Source: Cryptomeria japonica (taxonomy: Eukaryota; Streptophyta; Pinopsida; Cupressales; Cupressaceae). From it: 58,000 bases of DNA. Numbering within the stretch: position 1 is the stretch's first letter; the number at the start of each line of letters is the position of its first letter. The position numbers and the translations under genes are program-made. The DNA is taken from contig NC_081414.1 of NCBI RefSeq assembly GCF_030272615.1, positions 333,001-391,000 of the forward strand. Reading direction: 5' to 3'. The notes under the pieces were generated by a model that did no database searches, was not told where the DNA came from, and worked only from the letters and a program-made list of their open reading frames with translations. Positions 20,040-30,685 of this stretch are shown here, piece by piece.

Positions 20040-20760
20040 TTGTGGCAATCAATAATCATTTCGATGAGGATATGTCTTTCGATCATTTGTTTCTTTAGTC
20101 CATCGATCTCTTTGTTTCTATCGACAATACTTTTGTTTCGAATATTACTTCGATCAAGTATTTTTTCCCTTCATCGAAATACTATATTCAGTCAGTATGG
20201 TTGTCTCCTCATCGAAACATATTTGATATCCATCGGGTCTTATGTCGAAGAAACCTTGGGCTTCAGTGTGCTCCTTTATTTTTCCATCGAAATACTTCTT
20301 TAATCGATATCACTATGCCCCGTCGATGAATGAGTCTATTATCTCACCGATAAAGTTACATCGGCAAAACCACGCATATCGAGAACATGCCTTTTAACCT
20401 CATCGAAACCTATATCCTCATCGATATCTTTTATCGATATAGCTTCCTTTTTTCAGATCGATATTATTCTTTCAATGAAAACGCTCCTTTCAGTGGGTCC
20501 TTTTTATGTTGCACCGATAGTATTATTTCCTTGAGAACTTTTCCTGTCGATGAAGACCTTCTCTGCTTTCTTCGATATCTTTTGTCGATGAAGTTATTAT
20601 CTTCAGTGAGTCCTTTATGGAATTCATCAGCGTTTCCTTCCTTCGATGGCTCTTTTATATCGATGAGACATCGCTAGGTCTCATCGACCTGAATTCAAAA
20701 GGTATCAATGAGACCCAATGATGTCTCATCGATATAAAAGAGACATCGAAGGAAATAAAT
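20040..20760. repeat. Array of ATCGA-type motifs upstream of gene A
   Basis: More than twenty copies of TCGATGA, CATCGAAA, ATCGATAT and close variants occur in both orientations over 700 bases. Such density of one hexamer family in AT-rich DNA is not expected by chance. It lies about 250 bases upstream of the gene A start on the minus strand and ends in a long hairpin. Confidence 0.75.
20638..20754. repeat. Fifty-base inverted repeat (hairpin)
   Basis: Arms 20638-20687 and 20705-20754 are reverse complements with about five mismatches over 50 bases and a 17-base loop. The shared core includes CTTTTATATCGATGAGACAT. The structure could fold into a miRNA-precursor-like hairpin in RNA or a cruciform in DNA. 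Confidence 0.85.
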
Positions 20761-20789
20761 GCTGACATCGATAATAATAATTATTTTTT

Positions 20790-21010
20790 GATAAAAATTA
20801 TCATCGTCGGAATTACGACGACTACCAAGCTTTTGACCGACGATGTAATCGGCGGACATACAGCGTCGGCAGAGTCCATTGGATTGTCGTATTTCCGACG
20901 GGTATGGCATTGTCGACCAATCCAACGCTGAGTTTTCGATGGTTGATTTTGTCGGCACTCCGACAAAAATTCGTCACAAATCCGACAAACAACCGTCAGA
21001 AATCAGCTCC
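20790..21010. repeat. Cluster of TCGGA/TCCGAC motifs
   Basis: At least ten copies of GTCGG, TCCGAC, CCGACGA or TCGTCGG occur in both orientations. The cluster lies between the ATCGA array and the GGACTTTAAAGTCC array. It is a third motif vocabulary within the same 2-kb intergenic region. Confidence 0.6.
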
Positions 21011-21360
21011 GAATGTACTACTGTGCGAATTCCCCTTTGCACATGCCCTCCTCCATTTTCATCCGTTTTCATTCGCCGACCTTATGGATTTGTCGAATCC
21101 CTACCAGATTTTTGTTCATCTTGGCGGATTGAGATAGGTTTTTGTTTTATTTTTATTTTTCATTTCGGGTTTTTCCCTTGCATTATTTCCTCTTTGGATT
21201 TTCTGTTGTTTGGAGGCATATCGAACATTAAAATCCGATTGTTCCTCAAGATCTCCCGATCCACAGGCTATGTGCAAGGATCTATCTTCTTTTCCCTTTT
21301 CCCAACATGCATGATGGATTTTATAACCCGATCCGCAGGACTATGTGCAGAGATCCCTCC

Positions 21361-21780
21361 GCATATAGGACTTTAAAGTCCGATATGCAGAAGGGTAAAT
21401 CTCACATATCGGACTTTAAAGTCCAATATGCGAGGGAAGATTGTTTGGTTGACATGTCGGGTTTTCGGTTTGTCAATCGGTTGCCTTTCCCCCAACTAGC
21501 ACATCAGACTTTAAAGCCCAATGTGCTGATCTTTTTGCAATGTTCTACACCTGCACATCAGACTTTAAAGTCTGATGTGCTAATGATTTTTTTTTTCCAA
21601 CTTGCACATCGGACTTTAAAGTCCGATGTGACGATGACTTTCCCCTATTTGCACATCAGACTTTAAAGTTCGATATGCAAGTAAAGATGTTTTATCTTTG
21701 TAGATCGGACTTTAAAGCCCGATGTGCAAATTTTTACTCTAAAATTGCAGATTGGACTTTTTTCCCCGACCTGCTATTTT
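21361..21780. repeat. Array of 28-bp palindromes (core GGACTTTAAAGTCC)
   Basis: Seven near-perfect palindromes about 28 bases long start near 21361, 21402, 21499, 21553, 21604, 21651 and 21700, and a decayed eighth is near 21746. Each centres on ACTTTAAAGT and carries ACATCRG / CYGATGT flanks. The copy at 21553-21580 is perfectly symmetric. Spacers of 20-70 bases are unrelated to one another. The array ends about 130 bases before the gene B start codon. Confidence 0.92.
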
Positions 21781-21905
21781 TGACAGTTTTGCTCCTAAGT
21801 CTGTTCTGAGTCCTTTTTTTCAATCCGATTAATAAAATGTAATTTTATTGATGATGATAATTGTCGAAGAGGTTAATCTTTAGTATTGAATGCAGCCATT
21901 TGCAA

Positions 21906-24389
21906 ATGTCAAAGCCCTCTCACGAAAAATCAGAGCCTTCTTCAAGTCAGTTGGAATCTTCACTGGGAAAAACATCAGCAAAGAAGATGATGTACAAGTA
22001 TGACAAGTACTTAAATTTGTACCCGAAAAGATCAGTGGATTCAAACATCAAGGAAATTAAAGACACAGAAATTGGTCATGTTAGTATGCAGGAATTTGTT
22101 GATCGGGTTGAGAAAGCTCCTTCTCGACTGACAAACTTGATCAAATTTGAGCTACATAATTATGCTTCCTTCCCAGTTGTAGCTCATGATCCTAATTTTA
22201 TACTTGTAGTAGCAGATCACTTCGATCCAAATACAAGACAGGTTAGGGATGCTGACCAAAATGTGATCATGACTTTGGATAGTGTTTTCTTCAACATTGT
22301 TTTCAAAGGTTCTTCAGTTGAGGAAGTAGCTAACATTTCTCAAGAAAGTGCTCAAGAGTACTATGAGAAAAATGAGGAGAAATGCAAGAAAGTAATCAAT
22401 ACAGTGTACCTCTCTGCTACAAGAAATTCTACCACCTCACGATGGTCTAAGTATTTTCACAGAAGTGACTTCAATGAAGAGTACAATGATATGGTCACTA
22501 TGTTATCAATGATGAAGGGTTTAAAGGATTCTCATTACATTCAAACCTGGATGTGCTATTACATGAATATAATCAGGAAAGGGGCTACAAGAATTGATTG
22601 GGGCGAACAGATCAGTGATGCGCTCTGTGCTCAATTGAAGGAAGTCAAGGTGACGCTGAAATTCTATATGACCTTGTACTTAGTATATGCAGCTGCCTCT
22701 ATTAGGCAATATCGAGGTTCATCTACCAAGGGTGACATGAGATTAGTACTTGTCTGGGAATACTATGATCAACTCATGATCAAGAATCAAGTTAGCCATT
22801 TTAGAAGGGTTAATGATGCATTTTTTGATGTGTGGAAGTGCATGTTTGATAAAAACCTGCAGAAGAAAAGATTGTCAAAAGCTGCATATAACAGGGTGTC
22901 CCATTTTGGATGCGTTTTTCTTCAGTTTCCAACTTTCACTTACATCCGGATCCGATGTTTCTCGAGTGAACCCTTCATTTTGCGAAGGTATCCTTTTGAT
23001 AAGATCATCCTCATGGAATTGTGTTAACAACTGATCTATGTGCATAAAAAGCAATCACAAGCACATAAGGCTGGGTTGAAGTTTCCTGAATGTATTGGCA
23101 GATACTTAGTTTTAACTAACCCCAAAGCAAAGAACATGGAGGAAGAGATGCAATGGAACACTATGAGAAGATTCAAGGCATGAAACAATTTTGATTTTCA
23201 TGGCATGAAAATAAGCTTAAAAGAAACTACACTCATGTTTTTAGATTTGAGGATGCATGGGAAGATTGCCAAGATGAGGAAGACATAAAGAGGATGGATT
23301 TCAGTCATCTTACCTTGGAGCAGATCGAGAACCTAGATTTGGAAAAAATCCCAATGACCATGGAAGACACTAATGACATAATAGACCCAGTCTATTATGA
23401 GAAGAAGATTGTCGACTCCCCACTTCCTCCCGTGCCATGGTCGAGAAAGGAAAATAAATCTATCACCCAAAGGAACCAAAATAACAACCTGCTATTGAAA
23501 CTGAAAAAGAGAAGGATACTGAATAAGGTAAAATTCCTCAACAAGAAGAAGCACAGGTTGAAGAAACGTCACATCCTGGTGAAGTTAATGCCCGGGTTAC
23601 TTCACAGGTACTAACTCATTCAAAGGTGATCATTCTTCTATTGATTTTGATTCTGATCAAGAGGATGAGAAGTTTTATGATGAGGACCTGGACATGGCGC
23701 AGTCAGAGACTGCTCAACAATTTTTTGCATTAACCAATTTCTCCAATTTGGATGATTTTCCTTCATCCACTATTGAATCTTCAATGCTGGATTTTAATGA
23801 AGCTATGGAAGAGGCGTTTGCAGATCAATCTACAGTGAATTTACCTGTTACTACAATCATAACAGAAATTCCACCATTGGTAAGTATTGAGGTTGCATCC
23901 AAGACACCTTCAACTCTCCCATCTGTGACTAAAGAGATGTCAGTAGCAACAATTGTTACAACATCGACAGGTATTCCACAAGATACTTCAACATTGGTGC
24001 CAATAACAACACTCACAACTGATGTGAGCTCCAATCAGCATGCTCGTGAAATCTCAACTAAGACCCAGCAAGGAGCTACTACTCCATCGGCCAATCCAGA
24101 ATTACCACCTTGGATAGACGTAGTGGCGCCTAGGAGGAAAAAACGGGTAATTTCTCCTGATGAGTTTGATTTTGAGCAGTTGGTTCCTCCGAAACCTAAA
24201 GGAACAAAGAAGCCAAAGACTGTCTCTCGGGTGTTAGTAGACCCAGTTTCTAAAAGGAAGTATGCTGAGGTCATGGTACCATCATCAGATAAGGATAAAG
24301 ACAATATACGACCTGAGGATTTGTTACTGCATCATTTTTCCTTCGTAATGGGGACAATTTCCTTTTTAAAATTCCTTTCGGAGTCCTAG
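21906..24389 (+). pseudogene. Gene B (family II, PMD-like N-terminus)
   Basis: I place the start at ATG 21906 (MSKPSHEKS), because the frame upstream of it has no ATG. The motif HFDPNTRQVRDADQNVIMTL…FNIVF lies at about residues 95-135. A conserved middle matches copies C and E: YIQTWMCYYMNI, DWGEQISDALCAQLKEVK, then FLQFPTFTYIRI…RRYPFDKIILMELC. A stop at 23025 is followed by homologous sequence to about 23600, then another frame (23650-24389) with a Ser/Thr-rich linker and a basic KKPKTVSRVLVDP…KRKYAEVM segment. The coiled-coil end found in copy C is missing. Two frame changes and at least two stops make it a pseudogene. The role is unknown. Confidence 0.75.
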
Positions 24390-24469
24390 TCTTTCTTGTA
24401 ATACCTCGGTTCAAGCCTTTAGTCCGTTGTAAATTGTCTTTCAATCAAAAATGTCGAGTTTTAGTAATA

Positions 24470-24840
24470 GGTTGAACCCTGTGAACACTTTGAACCATCT
24501 TGAACTGGGTTCAACAGGTACATTTGGGTTCCACAAGTTCCTAGTTGTCCAAGGGATTTTTCATACTAACATTTTCTTAAGTGTTTTGCAGCGGCTCTCT
24601 AAGGGTTTTTGTTCGATGACGTTTTATGTCATCTCTCTCCTAGCGTTGAACTCATTGAACCAAGTTCAAAAGGTTCAAACGTGTTCAACATGTTCAACAT
24701 AGCACAAATTGTCAATAGCTAGACATAATTAATATTCTCGGCAAAGATTTTCCCTGAGCGCGGCGTACACCTTGAACTACTTGAACTCCAATGAAGTCTG
24801 TTCAGGATGTTCATATGTGTTCGAAGTTGGTGGGTCCCGT
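24470..24840. repeat. Array of TTGAAC/GTTCAA motifs upstream of gene C
   Basis: About eighteen copies of TTGAAC or its reverse complement GTTCAA (or one-base variants) occur in three bursts (24470-24535, 24650-24702, 24770-24835). Several pair as dyads, for example TTGAACTGGGTTCAA. The array begins right after gene B and ends about 450 bases before the gene C start. Confidence 0.82.
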
Positions 24841-25074
24841 AGGTTAAATGATTTGATGGTGCATTCATTGCCAAATATGAGGAAGGTGAACCATGTCTTA
24901 AGTGACGTCAATCCTTGGCTTTTCGAAGTGAGTAATCATTTCAGGAACTGGTGGTTACTTTAAAAACGCCGCCATGCATTTAATGCATGTGTGTGATGTC
25001 CAATCCACAAATTTAACACACTCAAACTGACAATTGGAATTATTGCACTTAATAGTTCCGTATAATTGCCCTCG

Positions 25075-25247
25075 CTATAAGGTATGAAGGGTTAATTCTC
25101 TGAAAATTTGTTCCTTGCTGCTGCGGTGTTATTTTTCCTGGATAGAAGTATTAATCGCCAATAGTCGTCTGGTTGCTCAACTGTGAAGGTGAGTCCCTTT
25201 CTTGTTTTCTCTAGTAATTTTTGCCTATATTTCTTCTCTCGTTGTAG
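25075..25247 (+). promoter_or_regulatory. Possible promoter and leader intron of gene C
   Basis: A TATA-like CTATAAGG lies near 25075. Downstream, AAG/GTGAGT (donor at 25189) and a pyrimidine-rich tract ending TTGTAG (acceptor at 25247) outline a 59-nt intron in the untranslated leader. The gene C start codon lies 38 bases later. Both calls rest on signal sequences only. Confidence 0.4.
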
Positions 25248-25284
25248 GGTTGCTGTCACAAAATAAGGCTTATCACTTTGCATT

Positions 25285-28200
25285 ATGAAGTCCACACTAC
25301 ACTTGTTCGGGAATGTTTTTAGCCTAGCATGTACAGAGCCCATAGTTAGCGATACCGACCTTAAAAGGGAAAATCTTGAAGTTCTAAAAGAAAGGGGATT
25401 CAAGGGGATTGATGGTTCTTTTGGTGTGAAAATTTTGAGTAGTGGTATAATAGAGGTAGCAGCTTTTCCCCCAGCTATCCCGTGCCCAGAATTGGTTAGG
25501 GAATGTATCGCTAGGTATGATCCAGTCTCTGAGACCATTAAAAGAGATGATGGAGAAACCCTTCTTTCTATAAACCGTGAAGTAATTTCCTCTGTCTTCA
25601 AGATACCTGATTACCAGTTCTCCAATTTTTCCCCTGCTCAGTCAATCACCGAGTTCAACGCGGACAAAACCAGACACCGAAATAATGTAGCAAAATACTG
25701 GCTGAAGGTTCCTCAAAGGGGTGGTTCCAGGTTGCCCAAGAATCCCAATAAGAACCACATGTTGCCTCACATTCACGATGTTATGATTTTGTTGCATCAA
25801 GTCAGAGGCTTTGCAGAGGCCTACAGTTTCAACGACTAGATTTATTGCTATGTGTAGCTAGTGCTAGAGGGGAAGCAGTACCTTGATTGGGCGGAACTGA
25901 TTGCTGATTCAATGAGGGAGCAACTGAGTATGGCCAAACAATTTAACCAGAATTTCTTCATGTCTTCGTATCTTGTATACTATTTGGCGTGTGTTAAGGA
26001 TTTAGTTGGAATACCAAGATAGCTCACTGAGGAGGATGTTCCCGTGTATGATTTCTACCCCATGCTGCAAAAGGATAATGCCTTGCAGGATTTCAGAAGA
26101 GTACACAATGCTTTTCTAGGTGATTTGTGTCATGAATTGAAAAATGTGAAAACCAAAAGGATCTCTGAGGATGCGCAAATGTTGATAAAGAGGTTTGGCA
26201 GTTTCTTTATGTAGTTTCCTCATTTTTGCTATATAAGAATAGGTGGCTTTGAAGAGGAACCCTTCAAAATTCCTCATTATTGTTCAGATTGCTTTGTTTT
26301 AGCGGAGATATGTAGGCAGCTGACCTCTATGGTTAAAAAAGAGCAACCCAGGGATGAATGGGAAGGTCATTTTCCCATCCAATTAAGTGTGTTGTCCTGT
26401 AGTTCAATGTAGGACACCTTGAGCATTAGAGCAGATCTTAAGAACTTCAATTTTCTCCTATATCCCGAGAGAAAAGGTTTCGACAATAAGGGTTTTTCTC
26501 AAAGTCTTGGTCTAATGCCATATCTCCCAATGCCGCAGTTAGAAGACTTCTGGGAGGATTGTACCGATGAACTCAAAGTGTTCAAAAGGGGAAAAATGAG
26601 GATGGTATTAGAACAAGTTATTTCACTTCAGGTAAAGTTGGACATTAAAGAGCTCGAAGAGGACTATCTAGAACTATTTGAACCCGGATACTTAGCCCAT
26701 GTAGAAACTGAGATGCCTTCAATTAACTAGAACGAGGAAGAGGAAGATGATATATAACTAAGAAACAAAGGATTTTTGGAGAGAACTGCGGCGTGGGTTG
26801 CTAGGAAGAAAGCAGTGAAATTAGGCATCAAGTCTAATTCTGCGAGAAGTAATGAGGTTCCTCTGCATTCACCAAAGCGTTTTTCTAATAATCCTTCTAT
26901 GCCTGTTCATGCAGGTAAAGATAAAAAGCCACCTCAGGTTAGACACAAGTCTAATTCAGCTTTGGATTTCTGTACTCTTCGACATACCCGGTCACGAAGT
27001 GCTGCTCAGAGAAGAATGGATCAAGCTAAGGACACAGAGGTGAAGGATACGATTCTTGATACTCAAATATTTGAAGTTGAAGACCTGGATAGCGATGTGG
27101 CAAATTCCCTAGACTCCCATACGGTAACTGTAGCTATGACACCACCTTCCAAAGCCATCGAAGGAACAATCAGTTCCAATGCAACTCCCAAGTGGTTAAC
27201 CACTTCAGTAAACAAAAAGCGGAATTTCCTTCCTGTGACTATTCCAATTCAGGAGATGGTCATGAAATATACTGAGAAGGGGCCCAAGTCGAAAAAGTTC
27301 AAAACAGCTGCTCGTCTAGATAATGATGAAAGAACCGGAAAATGGGTCGCTGAAATTGCCTCATACAAACCCAAGGATGAAAACAAGGAGGCCAGTGCAA
27401 ATGATTTTGAGATCACTAAGGTGGAGCTGGGAAATATGAGTAGGGACTCAGACAATCATTTCTTCCAGGTATCGGCAAAGAAAATGCTCACCAGATCAGA
27501 GAAGGACGGGTGAGAAAAAAGAGAGTTAAAGCGACACATAAACATTCTTGCCCAGTTCATCGACAACATTGGTTGTTTTGGGGCACTCCCTATATCTCAT
27601 GCCATGGAGAACTTTGACCTGACTTCACCGGAAAATAAGAAGTTAATGAGCCAGGTTCAAAGGGCCAAGAGTATTGCAGAGGCTGTGGAGAAATGGGTTG
27701 AAGGAATAGTCAAGGACGGAGAGAAGTATATCACTGACTCCCGGAAGTTATGTGATGAAATACAGAGCCTCATCGCAGAAGTTCAAAATCAGATTTCACC
27801 TTGGGCGAAAGAGGAACACAAATGGGAGAGTGTCTTGTCGTTGTTCACAAAAATAGAAGAGTATGGAGTTACCCGATTCCTGACAGAGCATTCAATCAAA
27901 TTGGTGACAGATGAATGCCAGCTCTTCGTGTTGAAGAAGACCATAATGTGGTGGGTGCTTACTTTCAAATTTGTGATCTTCGAGGCTAAGACTTCTGTGT
28001 ATGAACTCCAAGATCTCCAATGCAGTATTGTTAATGACAACAAGGTGGTTAACCCTGACCACAATTGGCAGTTGGGAATTTGCGGGCTGAACACGCAGGA
28101 TGTGATAAAAGTTTTCCAAATATACATGGAGAAAATCAAAGCCAAGGGTAATTTCACTCCGGAGGATATAACACGGGTTGCTCGGATTGAGTCTATGACC

Positions 28201-28314
28201 TTTATTGGTAATGATCAGTTACCAAAACATGCCGAAAAGATGGTGAAGCACTGATGGAACAAGGAAGCAGCAAAGGCAAAGCTCAATGCGATTAAAGTTC
28301 CAACCAATCTATAA
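25285..28314 (+). pseudogene. Gene C (family II), nonsense-only decay
   Basis: One reading frame of about 1,009 codons is broken by nine stops (near 25837, 25852, 26021, 26212, 26410, 26728, 26755, 27511 and 28252) with no frameshift. Six of the nine are TAG. Domains: IARYDPVSETIKRDDGETLL…REVISSVFKIP near residues 75-110; the FPHFCYIRIGGFEEEPFKIPHY region near 310; a basic, Ser-rich linker with nuclear-type clusters; and a helical C-terminus (about 770-1000). Homologues B and E have Gln (LQFP) where one stop falls, consistent with a CAG to TAG change. It is the longest member that stays in frame, so it gives the best view of family II. The function is not known. Confidence 0.8.
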
Positions 28315-29281
28315 TCCATGAACTCACGACCACTCACGACGCCCAGGAAAGCGAAGAAGAAGATAATGATGGGAAAGTGGCATAATGTGTTGACCCAGGC
28401 TCCGTTTTTATTTATGTAATCTTCATGTTTATGCAAAGACTTCGAAACATCTGTTCCAAATATATCTTGTTAGTTTTATAATTGTTTTGGGGAGAGGTCG
28501 AGTTTTCAAGGAGACCTCCCCGTTCTAAAAAACTATAAATTAAAGGAGGATAGAGAGAATAGGGGTTCGATTTTGTGAAGAATTTTAGTTAGTTTTTGGT
28601 TTTTTTATTTTCTGTTGTTTTGTAAAAGAATCCGGTGGGAAGGAAGCATTAGATTTGTTTTTTGAAATCTAGAATTGGAAAGGATTTATAGATGTATTAT
28701 CGTGCCTTCGTCGCATAATATATATATATATATAAACGATCATACTATTTTTGGGAGAAGGAAAATCTGTGGGTTTTGAATCTGTGTAGACACATATCTT
28801 TGCATATGCTTATCTAATCAAACAACAATAATTACCTTTCTATTGCAGTAAACTATTATTTGTCTGGTACTCCTTCCTATGAGTTTTTGTTTTTAGGAAA
28901 GGATTTGTGCTTGAGAATAGATTATGTTTCTCTTATCTGTTCATTTCTTATTTGAATTGTGGAAATGGTGTTCTGAACTTTGTTTCAGTTACTTCCATCT
29001 CTTGTATTGAAAACTTGGAAAGATAGTTTTTCTCAGAAATATGTGTGAAATATTGGCCTCTCATCCAAGAATGAAGTAGGCAGCCTTACATGCTTTCAGG
29101 TTAAAAGCTACTGCTCAAATAAAATTAATTAGATTATTCCTTGAATAACTAAAATAGGGAGTTGTACCTATGGAAAATTCAGAGGGAAGTGGTTTATATA
29201 ACACTTACCCAATTGTTTAGTTGAACACTTGTCTTTAAAAGAAGGCGACAGATTTTAATATTGATCATTTTAAGAAAGGAC
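28315..29281. other. Non-coding stretch after gene C
   Basis: This contains a hairpin-like GGGGAGAGGTC…GACCTCCCC (about 28489-28521) and an AT dinucleotide run near 28717-28734. The rest is AT-rich sequence without coding potential. The first 250 bases are probably the gene C 3' untranslated region. Confidence 0.5.
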
Positions 29282-29308
29282 AAATCTGTTCACTAACAGG
29301 ATTACACC

Positions 29309-29860
29309 ATGCAAACCGTAGAGCTTGGGGTGGAAACACATAAGAGTGTTAAGTTGGATTCTCAAACAACTTTCAACTCTTTGTTACAGAGGTTTGATCA
29401 AGAGAGGGATGAGAAGAATGAATTAAAACAAAAAAGTGAACAATTTACTAATGTTCTTCTGAAAGTCACACAATCTTCTCAGGAAGTTGAGCTCTTAAGA
29501 AAATTGAACAGGTAGGAGCCAAGGGACGAGTGATGGATGAGTGGATTTCGCGGCTAAGGTCAGAAGGCTCTCATCTTCTAAGTTCAATAGTTGGGCTATT
29601 GGCGGATTTTGAAGTAATCCAAAGCCAAATGCAAGGACTCAAAACTTCATTATCTCAGGAGATTGAGGAAGTTGAGAAAAGTACAACCCTTTGGAGCAAA
29701 ATGAAGGTCTTCAGAATATATGTCCTCGTTGAAAATATTGTAATTCCTACAAGGGAAAATTATATCCAAATCTTGTAATTGTTGTCTCACAAGCAAGAGA
29801 CAATAAGGTTGATGATTGGACCAAGAAAGGAAGGAAGGTGATGATGTGATTGATCTCATT
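29309..29860 (+). pseudogene. Coiled-coil remnant of an unknown protein
   Basis: Two adjacent short frames (29309-29515 and 29530-29778) both read as charged helical sequence: RFDQERDEKNELKQKSEQF, then LADFEVIQSQMQGLKTSLSQ. A frameshift near 29515 separates them. The composition resembles the C-terminal coiled coils of genes A, C and E, so this may be the tail of a further copy whose front is lost. No residue-level match was established. Confidence 0.4.
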
Positions 29861-29969
29861 TCTGCCAGAATTGTCGATCTTCCTTGTTATCTATATGATG
29901 ACAATCATAATCTCGTTATTAGTGACGCCATCACACAAGAATTACTTTCTCTAATGGATCACTACACCA

Positions 29970-30430
29970 TAGATTTTTTTAGTGGCGAATCTTCGCTAAT
30001 TGGCGAATTCCGTGTATTTTTGCGTATTTTTTATTTAGGAAATGGTGAATAGTTTGGGGCAACATCGTGGTCAAATCACCCAAAATTTTGGGGTTAATGG
30101 TACCTTGTATTCTGGCTTCGTCATTGACCACACACCATTCGACTTGCATGCCCGTAATATTCACCTGGAATCACTCAAACGTGGGTATTAGATCACCTCC
30201 GTTATTTGCCAACAATAGTGAAACGACCACGTACCCAAGACCTAATTCGCCAATGGTAAATTAAATATTCATTGCACACGTCGGCCAAATTCGCCAATAT
30301 CAATTAAAACATTATAAGCATTCGAGGACCCATTTCGCCCCGCTTAAATTAATTGTTCATTGCAAGCCCACGCAATTCGCCAAAATGCAATTAAATTAAA
30401 TGTTCATTGCACGCTTGCGCAATTCGTCAA
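29970..30430. repeat. Array of ATTCGCCAA motifs upstream of hAT gene
   Basis: Some eight copies of ATTCGCCAA or TGGCGAAT occur in both orientations. Three larger units of about 47-86 bases start at 30269, 30355 and 30402, each reading TTCATTGCA…CAATTCGYCAAAATGCAAT. The array ends about 20 bases before a TATA-like site. Confidence 0.7.
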
Positions 30431-30446
30431 AAATGCAATCATGAAT

Positions 30447-30666
30447 TGATATAAATACACTCTTTCTTATAATTTGTTCGTGTCTGATGAGTAAATTTGG
30501 GAGCTCTCGATTCACATTCCACAAATTGAGTTGGAACGTCAAAGTTACAATCCTGCAGCAGAGGCCCATACATTCCTGATTCCCGATTCAGAGAATTGAG
30601 AAGGCATAAAGGTGAGTAATAATTTCTTCATACTTGATAGTATTAGTTTTAACTTTTAATTTGTAG
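30447..30666 (+). promoter_or_regulatory. Possible promoter and leader intron of the hAT gene
   Basis: GATATAAATACACTC near 30447-30460 is a good TATA box. AAG/GTGAGT with its donor at 30612 and TTTGTAG ending at 30666 outline a 55-nt leader intron, 19 bases before the ATG at 30686. The arrangement is very like that before gene C. Confidence 0.45.
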
Positions 30667-30685
30667 TGAGAGGTCAAGAATCAAG

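Noticed and set aside
20040-21666. Several 60-165-codon frames between genes A and B
   Set aside because: They are shadows of the motif arrays. Frames are open because the repeats lack stops, not because they code.
21361-21780. CRISPR array
   Set aside because: The repeats are palindromic and variable, spacers are uneven, there are no cas genes, and the context is a plant nuclear genome.
24451-24963. Short plus-strand proteins before gene C
   Set aside because: They are translations of the TTGAAC array, giving repetitive Leu/Asn-rich peptides with no domain.
28717-28734. Functional signal in the AT run
   Set aside because: It is a short dinucleotide microsatellite with no other evidence.
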